DNA from: CAZCZZ01 sp964503335
GTDB taxonomy: Bacteria; Verrucomicrobiota; Kiritimatiellia; CAIVKH01
NCBI GenBank assembly: GCA_964503335.1
Contig: CAZCZZ010000002.1
Location: 56,756-120,755 of the forward strand
Length of the DNA stretch: 64,000 bases
Direction of reading: 5' to 3'
Below the pieces are notes generated by a model. That model did not search any database. It was not told the origin of the DNA and worked only from the letters and a program-made list of their open reading frames with translations. Positions 46,501 to 51,630 of this stretch are shown one piece after another (positions within the stretch are counted from its first letter, which is position 1; every line of letters begins with the position of its first letter). Both the position numbers and the translations under genes were made by a program.

Positions 46501-48882
46501 ATCACCAATCCGGCTGAACTGAGCAGCGTTGTCCTTTCCGGTCAGGTGCGCGACGTGACCAGCGGTATCGCTTTTACGTCGGAACCTCCGACCTACGCCA
46601 TCCTGGATTCAACAGGCGGAGTGGCCGCAAGCGGTGGATTCACCTACGGCCCGACCAACGAGGGCGCCGGATTGAATTGGACCAACCTGTGGACGACGAA
46701 CCTGAACCTGACCGGGATCGCCGACTGCGGAACGTACACTGTGCGCGTGACGATCGCAGACGCCGACAATGACCGACCAGTGGATCGCCGTGAAACGAAT
46801 CTCACTTTCCTTATCAGCGTGGCGAGCGGAAATGGGTCCGCCCCGATCGCGAGCAACCTTCTGGTTAATGCGACGGCGGCAAGCGCCGCCTCGATCAGCG
46901 ATGCCACGGTGGCGGCCGGCGGGTGGTCGCTTGCGGTCAGCATGTATCATCCATCCGGTCTCCGGATCGACGCTCCGTACACGCCCACGTTCGTTCTGCG
47001 CAATGCGGCAGTGACGGGCGTGTCGACGCAGGAATGGACGAACATCGTGACGGCGGGCTCGAGCATGTATGCGACGAACAGCAACATGCCGGCCATCGGC
47101 TATTCGAGTATCGATACCGGCTACTACACCGTGGTCTGGTCCGCCCGCAGCCAGGGCTCCTGCTTCGGCGAAACGAATTTCTGCCCGTTCATCAATGGCG
47201 ATACGAACCGATTCCTCGTGTTTGACGACGACGTCACGGCGCCGGCCAATCCTTCCAACGTCGCATCACCCGCGGCCTACTGGACGAACCTGGCGAACGT
47301 GCAGGTTTCATGGCTTACCAACAACATCTCAGACGCTTCCAGCATGAGCTTCTACATCACGACCAACCGCACGGTACCGGTGTCGACGGCGGGCGGCGTG
47401 ACGCTCGGCATGACCAATGCCTACATCTTCACCAACGCGGCGGAAGGCGTGTACACGAACTGGGTCTTTGCGGCCGACGCCGACAACGACCGCGTGAGCG
47501 ACTCGCTCATGAGCGCGATCACGAGCTTCGTCATGTACGTGGACCGCACGGCGCCGACGCAGGTTGTGTCCTTTGCCGCAGTTGTCGGCGCCAACGACAA
47601 TACGTCGGAAATCGATCTCAACTGGGGCCCGCTGGCCGACGCAGGCAACAGCAACCTTTCGCCGTGGGCCAGCTACATTGTGTATTACACGGACGAGGCG
47701 ACCGGGCCGTTTACGACCAGCAGCTATGTCACAGCGATGAACGGTGGACCTGCCGGGTTGGGGACCAACACGACGAGCAGCATCACGCTGCAGAATTTCG
47801 AGTTCGACACGACCTATCGCGTGGCGATCGCAGGCATGGATCGAGCCGGCAACATCGGGCCGATGTCCACGACCCAAACCGTTACGCTTGGCGTGTTTGC
47901 CCTCACGCAGGGTCTCGCCGCTGTCACGGAGGACGTGGATCTCTACCACACCGCCGTCACGGGCAAGCAGTACGACCTGATCTATGTGGATGCCGTGACC
48001 TTCGCGGATTCGCTGACGAGCTACTGGAACCTGGCCCAGAGCGGGCAGGGCACGTATCGCTACGACACGGGCGCTGCATCGCGCGTTCCTCCGATCGATC
48101 TCGGGGGCGCCACGATGCGGTTCTATCGCGCGGCGCAGGAAGGTCGCTGGACCATCACCAACGTCCCGAACCGCGTTGCGAGCGTCGAGGTGTATGCGGC
48201 AAAACCCCTCACGTTGTCGCCGGGGCAGAACTTCGTCTCGCTCTTCGCGATTCCCGACACGAATCGCGTGGACTTCATCCTCGGCACGAACAAGCTTCCC
48301 GCCGGCGGCACGCTTGCCACGAGCACCGTCGTATCCTTCTATGGCGTCTCGACAAACGGTCACCCCGACGCCGTGTCGATCTGGCTCAGCGACGGAGGCT
48401 ATTGGTTGTACAGCACGGGCGGCTTGGCGAATCACCAGTCGCTTCCGCTGTACGAAGGATTCAACATAGCGCTGCCGACCAGCGCTTCGACCCAGAAGGT
48501 CCTGCTTGTGGGACGTATTCCGACGAACACCGTCGTGCAGTCGCTTTCGCCCAACGCGTACAATGTCGTGAGCTACACCGTGCCGCGGCGGATGAGGGTA
48601 TCCGAGCTGGGGCTGCGTGAGGCAGGACTCACCACGGGAGCGACACCTTCCACGGCCGACGAGATCCGCATCCTGCAACGCGGCCTCGGCTCCCTCACCA
48701 CGCCGAAGGTGCGCATCATCCACAACGGCACGAACTTCGTCACATGGCCCGCGAAAACGAGCGCGAATAACTATATGATCGAAGCTGACGACGCCATTAT
48801 CATCTACCGCCGTCCCGGCAGCACCATGAGCTGGACCAACAAGCTGTATTACACACCGCCTGTGCGGAACATGAATCCGTAG
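31585..48882 (+). CDS. Giant multidomain secreted protein with embedded DNase-I-like (EEP) domain
   Basis: About 5765 residues in one frame. The ATG at 31585 overlaps the previous stop (ATGA) and has GAGG 8 nt upstream; a GTG at 31660 with GGTGGAG 7 nt upstream is an equally good start and gives a more normal 43-residue signal peptide (core LRVAALATVLTGSVSHA). Order by nucleotide: N-domain (31790-32330) related to that of the gene at 48912; choice-of-anchor-D (32330, 34035, 37310); BACON/FN3/LamG cassettes (32700, 37680, 39015); Calx-beta (34960-35275); EEP nuclease domain (35278-36060); FN3-like (36065, 41030); DIAI/FTDNGW domains (39625, 45460); many Ig-like domains with DADxDR motifs and DDD linkers (42050-47580); and the shared C-terminal region from 47605. 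No known anchor was recognised. It shares modules with the first giant and is likely a surface fibre or exoenzyme; biological role unknown. Confidence 0.9.
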   Translation: MISRDSQADETRGLGVEYPIRWSINVAIEPRSDRHARSTCLRQRGWATHSALRVAALATVLTGSVSHAELLLGFDLLGQGGSQVTTTNTVAAANISTAAPNARITRGSGLQSSTASDSMSSSSWTLPGAATVANAITSNDYFTVRVVPEAGYLIDVTNFSWRTTRSGTGPTNYNLRAGNDGFASDIATWLNKGTTSNFVTTVNITGSTGVEFRIYGYSTHNNGGTARIAHGADFGQSGIDLAIFGTVNASGPDVGVLGNNTLVADGDTTPAYADHTDFGNVGLNQSNLVRTFTITNSGTASLGVGNITTSGTHAADFIVIAQPSNALAAGTISTFQVRFDPSATGTRTATIQFTNDAAGKSPYDFVVQGTGVAAGILRSPTSITVTTMVGTALGTSSFGVTNVGLGRLDYTISTNAAWLSVSPTSANLAETGGQQETITYSVTGLSGGTSNATVTITDSNASNSPQTVSVSLVLTNIPDPTAQSATGDGKEMMRLAWTKHSSFNVMIVYQLGSAPASPQQGTAYSVGDSVSGGGTVVYSGTGATLEHVVRTNATHYYAFYSINNNHYSPGVSANAATPAYGDGEIVDAIAYTNGVTINGVNGGNGWTSAWSVGSGTWTAETSSLTVETNYPTEYANRIRVADPGNGGQPYATRKFAAQSSGTLYMAAIVSYQYQGPWKFAGFSFVSNATEKVFIGKIPNSENNRFGLTSTRNATDYKTSGVTLGDFNTSTGNVYLMIGTYDFSTRDFKAKVYLRTTVVPETEPGSWDVATNLPANYANSIDGIRLASGALGAPDGSIGQTLYDEIRVATNWAGLLRIVAEPEIAVLGTNNAVVTSGDASPATADGTDFGNVNFAGSVSFTNVFSITNSGNANLVLTSISTSSAMGASADFTVISWPTTVLAGTRSNLVIAFNPETTGLRTALVSIANNDSDENPYTFVVQGTGTGYFETITFQGFEGSGTDTWNYLFVSNNPGTEIYVDGSTNASGLYAVALRGSASSNADPYVEFDNIDISAYAVVTLQVAFAVAGIDSGDDLELDLSYDGGTTWNGPGSTTLVFGANNTNLGFTGIGSTTVASNPWFVSLPSTSKQVKVRIRLDESSNDNSFDRTFADNIRLTGANAAPRVRFSAATYYTTETNGTVTIPVTISSSADATVRVALAGSALINSTNDYTVNGTNIIFAAGGTTTSNVVLTLVDDTAAEGLEEINLQLVNGQGTVPGDSAVTVVLLQDDDAFSVMSANLTAGTNIVDGTYTYDETAQRIIRRLRPDVLAIQEWKFTNASARAFVDSVLGTNYYYYIEPESDPNPIPNGVISRWPITVSNQWTDTFVGARDHVQVTIDIPGPRDLHVVSTHLKAGTSDAATRLDQVRELTNYIATAAFPTNDYLVVAGDLNLTNRTETTFVVLTQVVTDARQPADTEGNVNSSLGKTSPFDHVLPNNVLNNVHLTNRMAGFAFTNGMIFDTAQFDDHLLPALVEDSYPTNRAHHAVLKLFNLSTAAVPPTVTTTIASATNLTTATSGGNVTSDGGASVTNRGVVWSTSPGPTVPGLQTTNGTGTGSFSSTLTNLTPGGTYYYKAFAQNSVGTGYGAEYSLTTPCFSGIVTGLLVTVTNDIDFTLTWSNVQYATGFQLDVATSATFSTSGTQDDFTDGDFTNNPAWSGDATGYTNLTAGTLPSGVASTDGNYIGNPASTSGNNIMTIASSETSEWRFSLGSTTFSPSSANHFGVILMSDNAVQGDVTTNSFNGYYLRVGVDGATDYLELWRSSGTTKTKIGDYTTPGNFGADGLEDGLDLRITRNGSGVFELFYATGFTYASTPTSNGGTLTNTTHSSSSYFGVYSRFANTGRRVYIDNIQLGSGSSSYVAGYSNRAVGATSATVTGLTSGATYYYRVRATNEYCVSANSVTGTVTTVLLAPDIAVYGNNTLIADGDTTPAYADHTDFGSVGFINSNLVRTFTITNTGTGSLTLANVTTSGTAAADFIVLSQPSTPVAAGGTTTFQLRFDPSATGLRTATVQFANNVTGKNPYDFVVQGTGVAAGILRSPTSISVTSMVGSAPAAAGFGVTNVGLGQLIYTISTNAPWLSVSPTGDTLWETEGQQHTVSFSVTGYGAGTSNATVTITDSNASNSPQTIAVSMVLTNIPDATSNVATNDGSELIRIAWTKPGSLDVMIVHRGTNAPVAPTQGTAYNVGDAVGSGGGRVVYKGGGAYLDHVVNPGSDNYYVFYAVNNNHYSPGVTNVATTPAYGASERVEQFGYTNGVSLSGLGGGNLFTSTWSVGAGNFTVLSNGPTPNLYANTNYSAEAAQRVVSSNYVNDTEMRASRRFAAITNGSIYISYLVAVEYGGAGKYTGVRALSNTTERFFVGEGGGNDLLAIDGYGGGIQNTAFNINSFQSNTGNVYLVVARYIFSSNHVSVKGYYRTDTVPEAEPASWDTSVTASSDRSYIDGIEIVSGGFSGNQPGLVAFDEIRVSTNWAGIVPPSGVPGIGVNPSSVTVSVMRGSSPAAQTFTVTNVGQGALNYSISTSVSWIAVAPVAGSLSAFLGQIHTSSFNTVSLPVGTNIATVTVTAPLASNSPVTVTYNVIVTNIPPPTNVIASADGYEMVRLGWSPPPGLPTVMILHDDVPIATDPSQGTLYNVDSAVGLARVIYKGTNTSLEHIVAPGSTNHYAFYAVNGNYYSTDGSYTVIECPDTTATNLVAGDIAIFGLNTLTSGSTNYDSFGFITLTDLPTGTAINFTDNGWRSNDTFRTGEGTITWSATSCVPAGTVIRWISTNTPQVTVGSITTNSSFAPNIDGEQVLAYQGPATNPTFIYALGSHTDGVWHVDATDTHESALPRGLTNGLTAVVIAELNNVVISTNTLAISGDRAAILSYFGNTNNWVGDDSIIFDLLAYNFSFPDLNTSGGGVMTNVTMGLYRTNEIVDVFAYTNGNSISSPARNGGWGWTSTWTGAAGTWTALTNNTAEISFPSQPLYPTNAANILKLTDPGVSTTGRMHRYFQAVTNGSLYFSGFLSYQYEGFNKFAGFSFMSGGAETGFMGKISSPSHSFTLGIDTYGGSRVFAAYDLRGQENSTNNTYLIVGKYDFDTDLITVQSYYRGVAVPDTEPADWAATATVSGAGISLIDGIRVHGGADVGTIGNCYFDEIRVASSWGALINRNPPTVLTRPVSNILISAATGGGEVTSDGGATVTNRGVVYSTNALPVLTDSRTSDGTGTGIYASVMTNLIAGETYYVRAYAQNAAGTSFGAVSNFTTLCFTSVVTGLYANPTNSTDFTANWSALTGAARYQLDVSSVSNFTGNAPNYGVEVFTNIGGGTSSSYLQRNWTNNNIAWSAFGARTDQTIDGAAIALEDASGAYIVSGSITGGISELSVVHQMKFSGVGSTFDIFVNSTKVATNVAFDANIQTARVTGINVSGSFTISISNRATSAEQLALDTLTWTNDSSAGSFIAGYDSRSVTGTSQSVTGLLEGATYYFRVRAVGGGSCVSGNSSTVTVVTVDNRGPSLFAFNVDNRTNTDAMIRNGFAVTGLVYDAGYGVSNGVSTPYYLIRNNAGTTVAASNKFTTAPANGSVVTGNLAGTFSAVPQADVTLGIYTAIVGAVDLVPNVSVSNFFFTVVDDDTNIPEQVTLMSTNTGGGNLRFMQISIGAANITLGGGATSNLFYPTTDGALAAVAAANPLLFWMGARDESGLNRGTSTPTTNMNFTLDAIVISNTANFDATRSSSFASTTNTRATNVWAWTSPFTSDELTTLITNTVNGLGTNRISLSLFDADDDRIGDALTLIDRQYGYLVVTDDDTVVPTVGSTDINGVGAAGQLYTIFTETMGTAGTSGESIATHETNNRFDNTAFTMSGTGDARTTTASTGYDGASGSFNILLNAVGETFIIADINSSAYTNMSLVFGVYKSSTSENGSSLVVEVSTNGTTWNTLTIPALPTGAGTADWYSRTNSAGTIPSGTNLQIRFTGNTTSELRLDDVKLINLITDVSLTDGQIASGGYVVTSRVSDATSGIAVSNAFAPSYLILNQLGNLVVSNTFTTPFANGGGLTLTSVYSTAAAAVSTNVVTLGIYTTTVYVTDADADRNGDRLSSTGTPFSFTVIDDDTNAPVVSAFQLAGGTTNFDLSLGSIAITGLLTDASSVQYGGLTHILLLDNTGGIAQSNRLFAGTGSAATGTLSDAGLNCGNIYTVRLFAADADLDRPADQLFVTNMALVIQTTGTGGPADYPIASNLLVSGSTAAPTTTVFDATIRTGGWSLAMSLSHPVGVFTNATSPSFRVTNLVAEVIALMPWSNAVQSGNTYFFTNAPLPGAAYASVNTGIHFVVWSASNQGSCVASIIDRPVITGGTNVFAVVDEDEAVPVLSGFTLPGGGSTVSVATAFSGFAITGLIQDAGSGVAFTSQPPYALFYDVSGSVLASNAMLGGTEGNGTSPVAFTNWFSGITLSCGNFYTVRVFAADADNDRASDRTSVSTNVMVVATEGSGGDAPTAQDLLVNNTAASSVTLYDETIATGGWQVALVMSHSSGNIVTNGPNAPSFLVQNQTGTHVYSTSPLVWSNIVKSGVTYYATNTPMPAANTNWITTGTYSFVWSAQSDGLCFGVTNGSGNINPGTNKFLVVDDDVIPPNMSGISVAGGTGSVSGASDCADPTATNLLAGDIAIYAINTKTGSGTNNDSFAFVALVDIPTGTQIKFTDNGWKSSTASFRNNEGTITWMATGCVPAGTSIRWIATNTPLVSSGQIIATNGTFAPNIQGEQILAYQGSESSPNFLYAVNDRLNGIWDVDAVDSHSSAIPPGLIDGYTAVAVGEFDNIIINTNNLTITGDRDQILYYIGDKDNWIGSDTNVFDLLQFNFTFPDANAGGGAVTDQDILFGGWSITGLVQDVGSGLLVSNGPALRYVVLNTNSGVVVSNYFYTTFTNGTKVEQNLSNAVSAGSYSLNQLGTFTAQLYAADADVDRIADHAERNTNVPFQVVDDDTDYPQIGFFYINGQTTITNPAELSSVVLSGQVRDVTSGIAFTSEPPTYAILDSTGGVAASGGFTYGPTNEGAGLNWTNLWTTNLNLTGIADCGTYTVRVTIADADNDRPVDRRETNLTFLISVASGNGSAPIASNLLVNATAASAASISDATVAAGGWSLAVSMYHPSGLRIDAPYTPTFVLRNAAVTGVSTQEWTNIVTAGSSMYATNSNMPAIGYSSIDTGYYTVVWSARSQGSCFGETNFCPFINGDTNRFLVFDDDVTAPANPSNVASPAAYWTNLANVQVSWLTNNISDASSMSFYITTNRTVPVSTAGGVTLGMTNAYIFTNAAEGVYTNWVFAADADNDRVSDSLMSAITSFVMYVDRTAPTQVVSFAAVVGANDNTSEIDLNWGPLADAGNSNLSPWASYIVYYTDEATGPFTTSSYVTAMNGGPAGLGTNTTSSITLQNFEFDTTYRVAIAGMDRAGNIGPMSTTQTVTLGVFALTQGLAAVTEDVDLYHTAVTGKQYDLIYVDAVTFADSLTSYWNLAQSGQGTYRYDTGAASRVPPIDLGGATMRFYRAAQEGRWTITNVPNRVASVEVYAAKPLTLSPGQNFVSLFAIPDTNRVDFILGTNKLPAGGTLATSTVVSFYGVSTNGHPDAVSIWLSDGGYWLYSTGGLANHQSLPLYEGFNIALPTSASTQKVLLVGRIPTNTVVQSLSPNAYNVVSYTVPRRMRVSELGLREAGLTTGATPSTADEIRILQRGLGSLTTPKVRIIHNGTNFVTWPAKTSANNYMIEADDAIIIYRRPGSTMSWTNKLYYTPPVRNMNP
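35278..36060 (+). other. Embedded endonuclease/exonuclease/phosphatase (EEP) domain
   Basis: About 260 residues, numbered from the ATG at 31585. The DNase-I-like motifs come in order: MSANL (residue 1235), LAIQEW with the metal-binding Glu (1272), VVSTHLKAG (His 1350), VVAGDLNL (Asp 1388, Asn 1390), SPFDHVLPN, and finally RAHHAV (1481-1486). Most family members have SDH at the last motif; here the Asp is replaced by His (His-His, 1482-1483), which may weaken or change catalysis. It sits directly after a Calx-beta domain. Related domains occur in secreted bacterial DNases and in phosphatases; the substrate is not shown by sequence. Confidence 0.85.
39625..40290 (+). repeat. DIAI/FTDNGW-type domain, copy 2
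   Basis: Starts CPDTTATNLVAGDIAIFG and carries INFTDNGWRS, EGTITWSAT, CVPAGTVIRWISTNTP, GEQVLAYQG and ALPRGLTNG. It is closely matched, motif by motif, by the copy at 45460. Two conserved cysteines bracket the first half. Confidence 0.75.
45460..46120 (+). repeat. DIAI/FTDNGW-type domain, copy 3
   Basis: Starts CADPTATNLLAGDIAIYA and carries IKFTDNGWKS, EGTITWMAT, CVPAGTSIRWIATNTP, GEQILAYQG and AIPPGLIDG. The same two cysteines as in copy 2 are present. Confidence 0.75.
47605..48882 (+). other. C-terminal region shared by the two giants (copy 2)
   Basis: FN3-like domain (YIVYYTDEATGPF, AIAGMDRAGNIG), then FALTQG, RFYRAA, NFVSLFAIPDTN, YEGFNIALPT and YTVPRRMRVSELGLREAG, ending YYTPPVRNMNP. 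The motif order is the same as at 29051-30439. Confidence 0.7.
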
Positions 48883-48911
48883 GGCATCCGTCCCCCATTC
48901 CAGGAGAAGAT

Positions 48912-51605
48912 ATGAAAAACATCGCAGTCTGTATTGTCGCCATGCTCCTGGCCCTTCACGACGTTGGAGCTGCCCAGATTGGCATCTACACATTCACCGG
49001 TGCCACGGGCGACGAGGCCACGTTGCCTGTAGACACACAGCCCAGCAACGCCGTCTTCTCGGTCATGAGCCGTGGGTCGGGATTGACCGCCTCAGCCGCG
49101 GCGAACACGTTCAGCGCATCGGGTTGGACCACGGGCGCGCTGGACACGAATGACTACTACGAATTCTCGATTACGCCTGCCGACGGCGCATCCGCTACGT
49201 ACACAAATCTCAGCTTCACGGAGAGGCGGTCCGGCACGGGAATCGGCTCGTGGTTGCTTGCCAGCAGCCTTGATGGCTACGCGAGTGGCATTACAAACTT
49301 CACGGTGCCGGATAACACATCGGACCGGAATCACTCCATCCTGTTAGGGCCGGCATTTGCCGGTCTGTCATCCATCGTGACCTTCCGCTTGTATGGGTTT
49401 ACCTCCGAGGCAGCCGGCGGGACGTGGCGCGTCGATAACGTCGCGTTGTCCGGCGACATCACGGGTGGCGGAGGCGGACCAGCAACCAATGTACAGTTCA
49501 CAGCCTCGTCAGCATCCGTGAGCGAAGCGGCGGGTTCGTACACTGTCACGGTGTTCAAGACGACCGCGGACGGCAATGTAAGCGGGGAGGTCGCGATAAG
49601 CGGCACAGCCACCCAGGGAATCAGCGACGACTACACGATCGACACGACGAACTTCACCATGAATGGCGCGACGACATCAGCGACGTTTGTCGTCACACTC
49701 AACAACGATACGAACACAGAGCCGTCGAAGACTGTGGGCCTGACCCTGGCCAATGTCACCGGCGGTACGATCGTTTCGCCTTCCGTCTTTACGCTGACGA
49801 TCACGGATGATGATGTCCCGCCGGTCCCCGCCGAGGGCATCGCGGCGTTCCGCTTCACCTCCGGTCCGCATCTCGCCGTGACGACGAAAGAGACGAACAT
49901 CACTGTAACGACAGTCGCGTTGTCGAGTGGGACCATTGAAACCAATCAGACGACGGGCACGGTGTTCCCGAATGAGCCGTTCATTCAGGAATCGTCCTGG
50001 ACAGCGTCGAGCCAGGCGTCGGCCAAACGGTTCCAATTCACAATCACGCCTGATTCGGGTTACCAGGTGTCGGTCACCGGCATCAGCTTCCGCGCGCTTG
50101 CCACGGGTTCCGGGCCGACTGCGTTTGGCTACGACATCGGAGGGCTCGCCAGTTTTGCAGCGAACTTCACGAACGATGTACTCGTCGTTGTGAGCCAGTC
50201 TGTTGCGGGAGTTGATAACCAGACAGGTCCCGTCCTGATCCAGATTCAGGGCTGGACCAATGGAACGCGTGCTTCCAGCGGCGTGGGCGATTTTCGTCTC
50301 GATGATGTCGTTGTTTTCGGAACCATCGAAACCGCCGCAGTGACGACGAACGTCCGCTTCACGGCGTCATCGGCCACCGTCGGCGAAGCTGCCGGCACGC
50401 ACAATGTCACCGTCTTCAAGAATCTTGCCGACGGGAACGTGTCCGGCGAAATTGGCCTGGGCGGCTCTGCCACGATCGGTGGCGGAAACGACTACACGAT
50501 CAACACCACGAATTTCGCCCTCAACGGCGCCACAACCTCCGCGACCTTCACGATCACCATCAACGACGACGCGGCGGTCGAATCGACGGAAACGGTAGTC
50601 CTGACCCTGGCCAATGTGACCGGTGGCGATGTGGCGTCACCCTCAGTCTATACGCTGAGCATCACGAACAACGATGTGGCCCCCCCACCGTCATTCAACG
50701 TGTGGATCAATGAGCTGCACTACGACAATCAGGGTCCGGATACAGACGATGGGTTCGAAATTGCTGGCGCATCGGGGACAGACCTCTCCAGCTACAACCT
50801 GCTCCTCTACAATGGCAGCGTACCTGGTACGATTGGCCAAGTGTACAGTAACCGTGTGCTGTCTGGAGTCATACCCAATCAGTCGAATGGCTATGGTGCG
50901 GTGTGGTTCAGCTATGACAATGGTGCCGGAAACGGTACTCAGAACGGTCCGGATGGCGTAGCCCTTGTCGTAAACACCACAACCGTAATTCAATTCCTCA
51001 GCTATGAGGGGACCATTCTCGCCGTCAACGGGGCGGCATCCGGAATGACATCCGAGGATATCGGTGTCGTGGAAGCCGGGACAGGGACCAATTTGACGGT
51101 GCTGAACAATTCACTCCAGTTGTGTGGTACCGGCACGAATTACGCATCATTCGCATGGGCGACGAATTCGCCCAATACCCGCGGTCTGATCAATGCCTGC
51201 CAGTCGATTCCCGGCGGCGGTGGTGGCACGGATGACGATGGCGACCTGCTGCCGAATGACTGGGAGACGCAGTATTTCGGCGGCGCGACGAATGCCACGG
51301 CGAATGCGGACAACGACAGTGATACGTACCTGAACATCGAGGAGTTTGTCGCGGGCAGCGTGCCGACGAACGGCTTGTCGTATCCCCGCGTGAGCGTGGT
51401 GACCGGGGTGGCGGCGGGTCAGCAGGTTCAGTTCCCATCCACGACAGGTCGCTTGTATTGGGTCGATTACCGCACGAACCTGCTTGCGGGTGACTGGCAG
51501 AATCTGCAGTCGAACGTGGCCGGATCGGGCGCGACGCTGCTCATCACCGACACGAACGGTGCACCGCAGAACAGCTACCGCTTCGGCGTGAAGATGGCGC
51601 CCTGA
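48912..51605 (+). CDS. Exported Calx-beta / lamin-tail-like / TSP3 protein
   Basis: 897 residues; ATG preceded by AGGAG, 29 nt after the second giant gene, so probably in the same operon. Signal peptide of about 21 residues (VCIVAMLLALHDVGAA). The N-domain (22-190) resembles the N-domain of the second giant. Two Calx-beta domains (about 196-303 and 478-590; ASSASVSEAAGSYTVTVF and ASSATVGEAAGTHNVTVF) flank a second N-domain-like module. A lamin-tail-like domain follows (about 596-765, INELHYDNQGPDTDDGFEI), then one TSP3 unit (DDDGDLLPNDWETQYF, from 774) and a small C-terminal beta domain (YWVDYRTNLL). Calx-beta and TSP3 units bind Ca2+ in known families. Lamin-tail-like domains often adjoin secreted nucleases; none is fused here, but the operon partner carries one. 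Likely secreted or surface-attached; no enzymatic domain was recognised. Confidence 0.88.
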   Translation: MKNIAVCIVAMLLALHDVGAAQIGIYTFTGATGDEATLPVDTQPSNAVFSVMSRGSGLTASAAANTFSASGWTTGALDTNDYYEFSITPADGASATYTNLSFTERRSGTGIGSWLLASSLDGYASGITNFTVPDNTSDRNHSILLGPAFAGLSSIVTFRLYGFTSEAAGGTWRVDNVALSGDITGGGGGPATNVQFTASSASVSEAAGSYTVTVFKTTADGNVSGEVAISGTATQGISDDYTIDTTNFTMNGATTSATFVVTLNNDTNTEPSKTVGLTLANVTGGTIVSPSVFTLTITDDDVPPVPAEGIAAFRFTSGPHLAVTTKETNITVTTVALSSGTIETNQTTGTVFPNEPFIQESSWTASSQASAKRFQFTITPDSGYQVSVTGISFRALATGSGPTAFGYDIGGLASFAANFTNDVLVVVSQSVAGVDNQTGPVLIQIQGWTNGTRASSGVGDFRLDDVVVFGTIETAAVTTNVRFTASSATVGEAAGTHNVTVFKNLADGNVSGEIGLGGSATIGGGNDYTINTTNFALNGATTSATFTITINDDAAVESTETVVLTLANVTGGDVASPSVYTLSITNNDVAPPPSFNVWINELHYDNQGPDTDDGFEIAGASGTDLSSYNLLLYNGSVPGTIGQVYSNRVLSGVIPNQSNGYGAVWFSYDNGAGNGTQNGPDGVALVVNTTTVIQFLSYEGTILAVNGAASGMTSEDIGVVEAGTGTNLTVLNNSLQLCGTGTNYASFAWATNSPNTRGLINACQSIPGGGGGTDDDGDLLPNDWETQYFGGATNATANADNDSDTYLNIEEFVAGSVPTNGLSYPRVSVVTGVAAGQQVQFPSTTGRLYWVDYRTNLLAGDWQNLQSNVAGSGATLLITDTNGAPQNSYRFGVKMAP

Positions 51606-51606
51606 T

Positions 51607-51630
51607 CCGGCCTCACCGAGGCCGGCTACA
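51607..51630. terminator. Palindromic REP-like element, family A (single unit), between convergent genes
   Basis: 8-bp stem CCGGCCTC-ACC-GAGGCCGG (51607-51625) followed by CTACA. Read on the minus strand it is TGTAGCCGGCCTCGGTGA..., the same template as the element at 4546. It lies directly after the TGA of the 48912 gene and includes the TAG stop of the opposing membrane-protein gene (51626-51628). Probably a bidirectional transcription stop. Confidence 0.6.

Noticed and set aside
47310..48993. Long shadow frames on both strands over the shared C-terminal region of giant 2
   Set aside because: The frame with conserved motifs shared with giant 1 is clearly the coding one; the others are low-complexity Arg/His/Gly translations.
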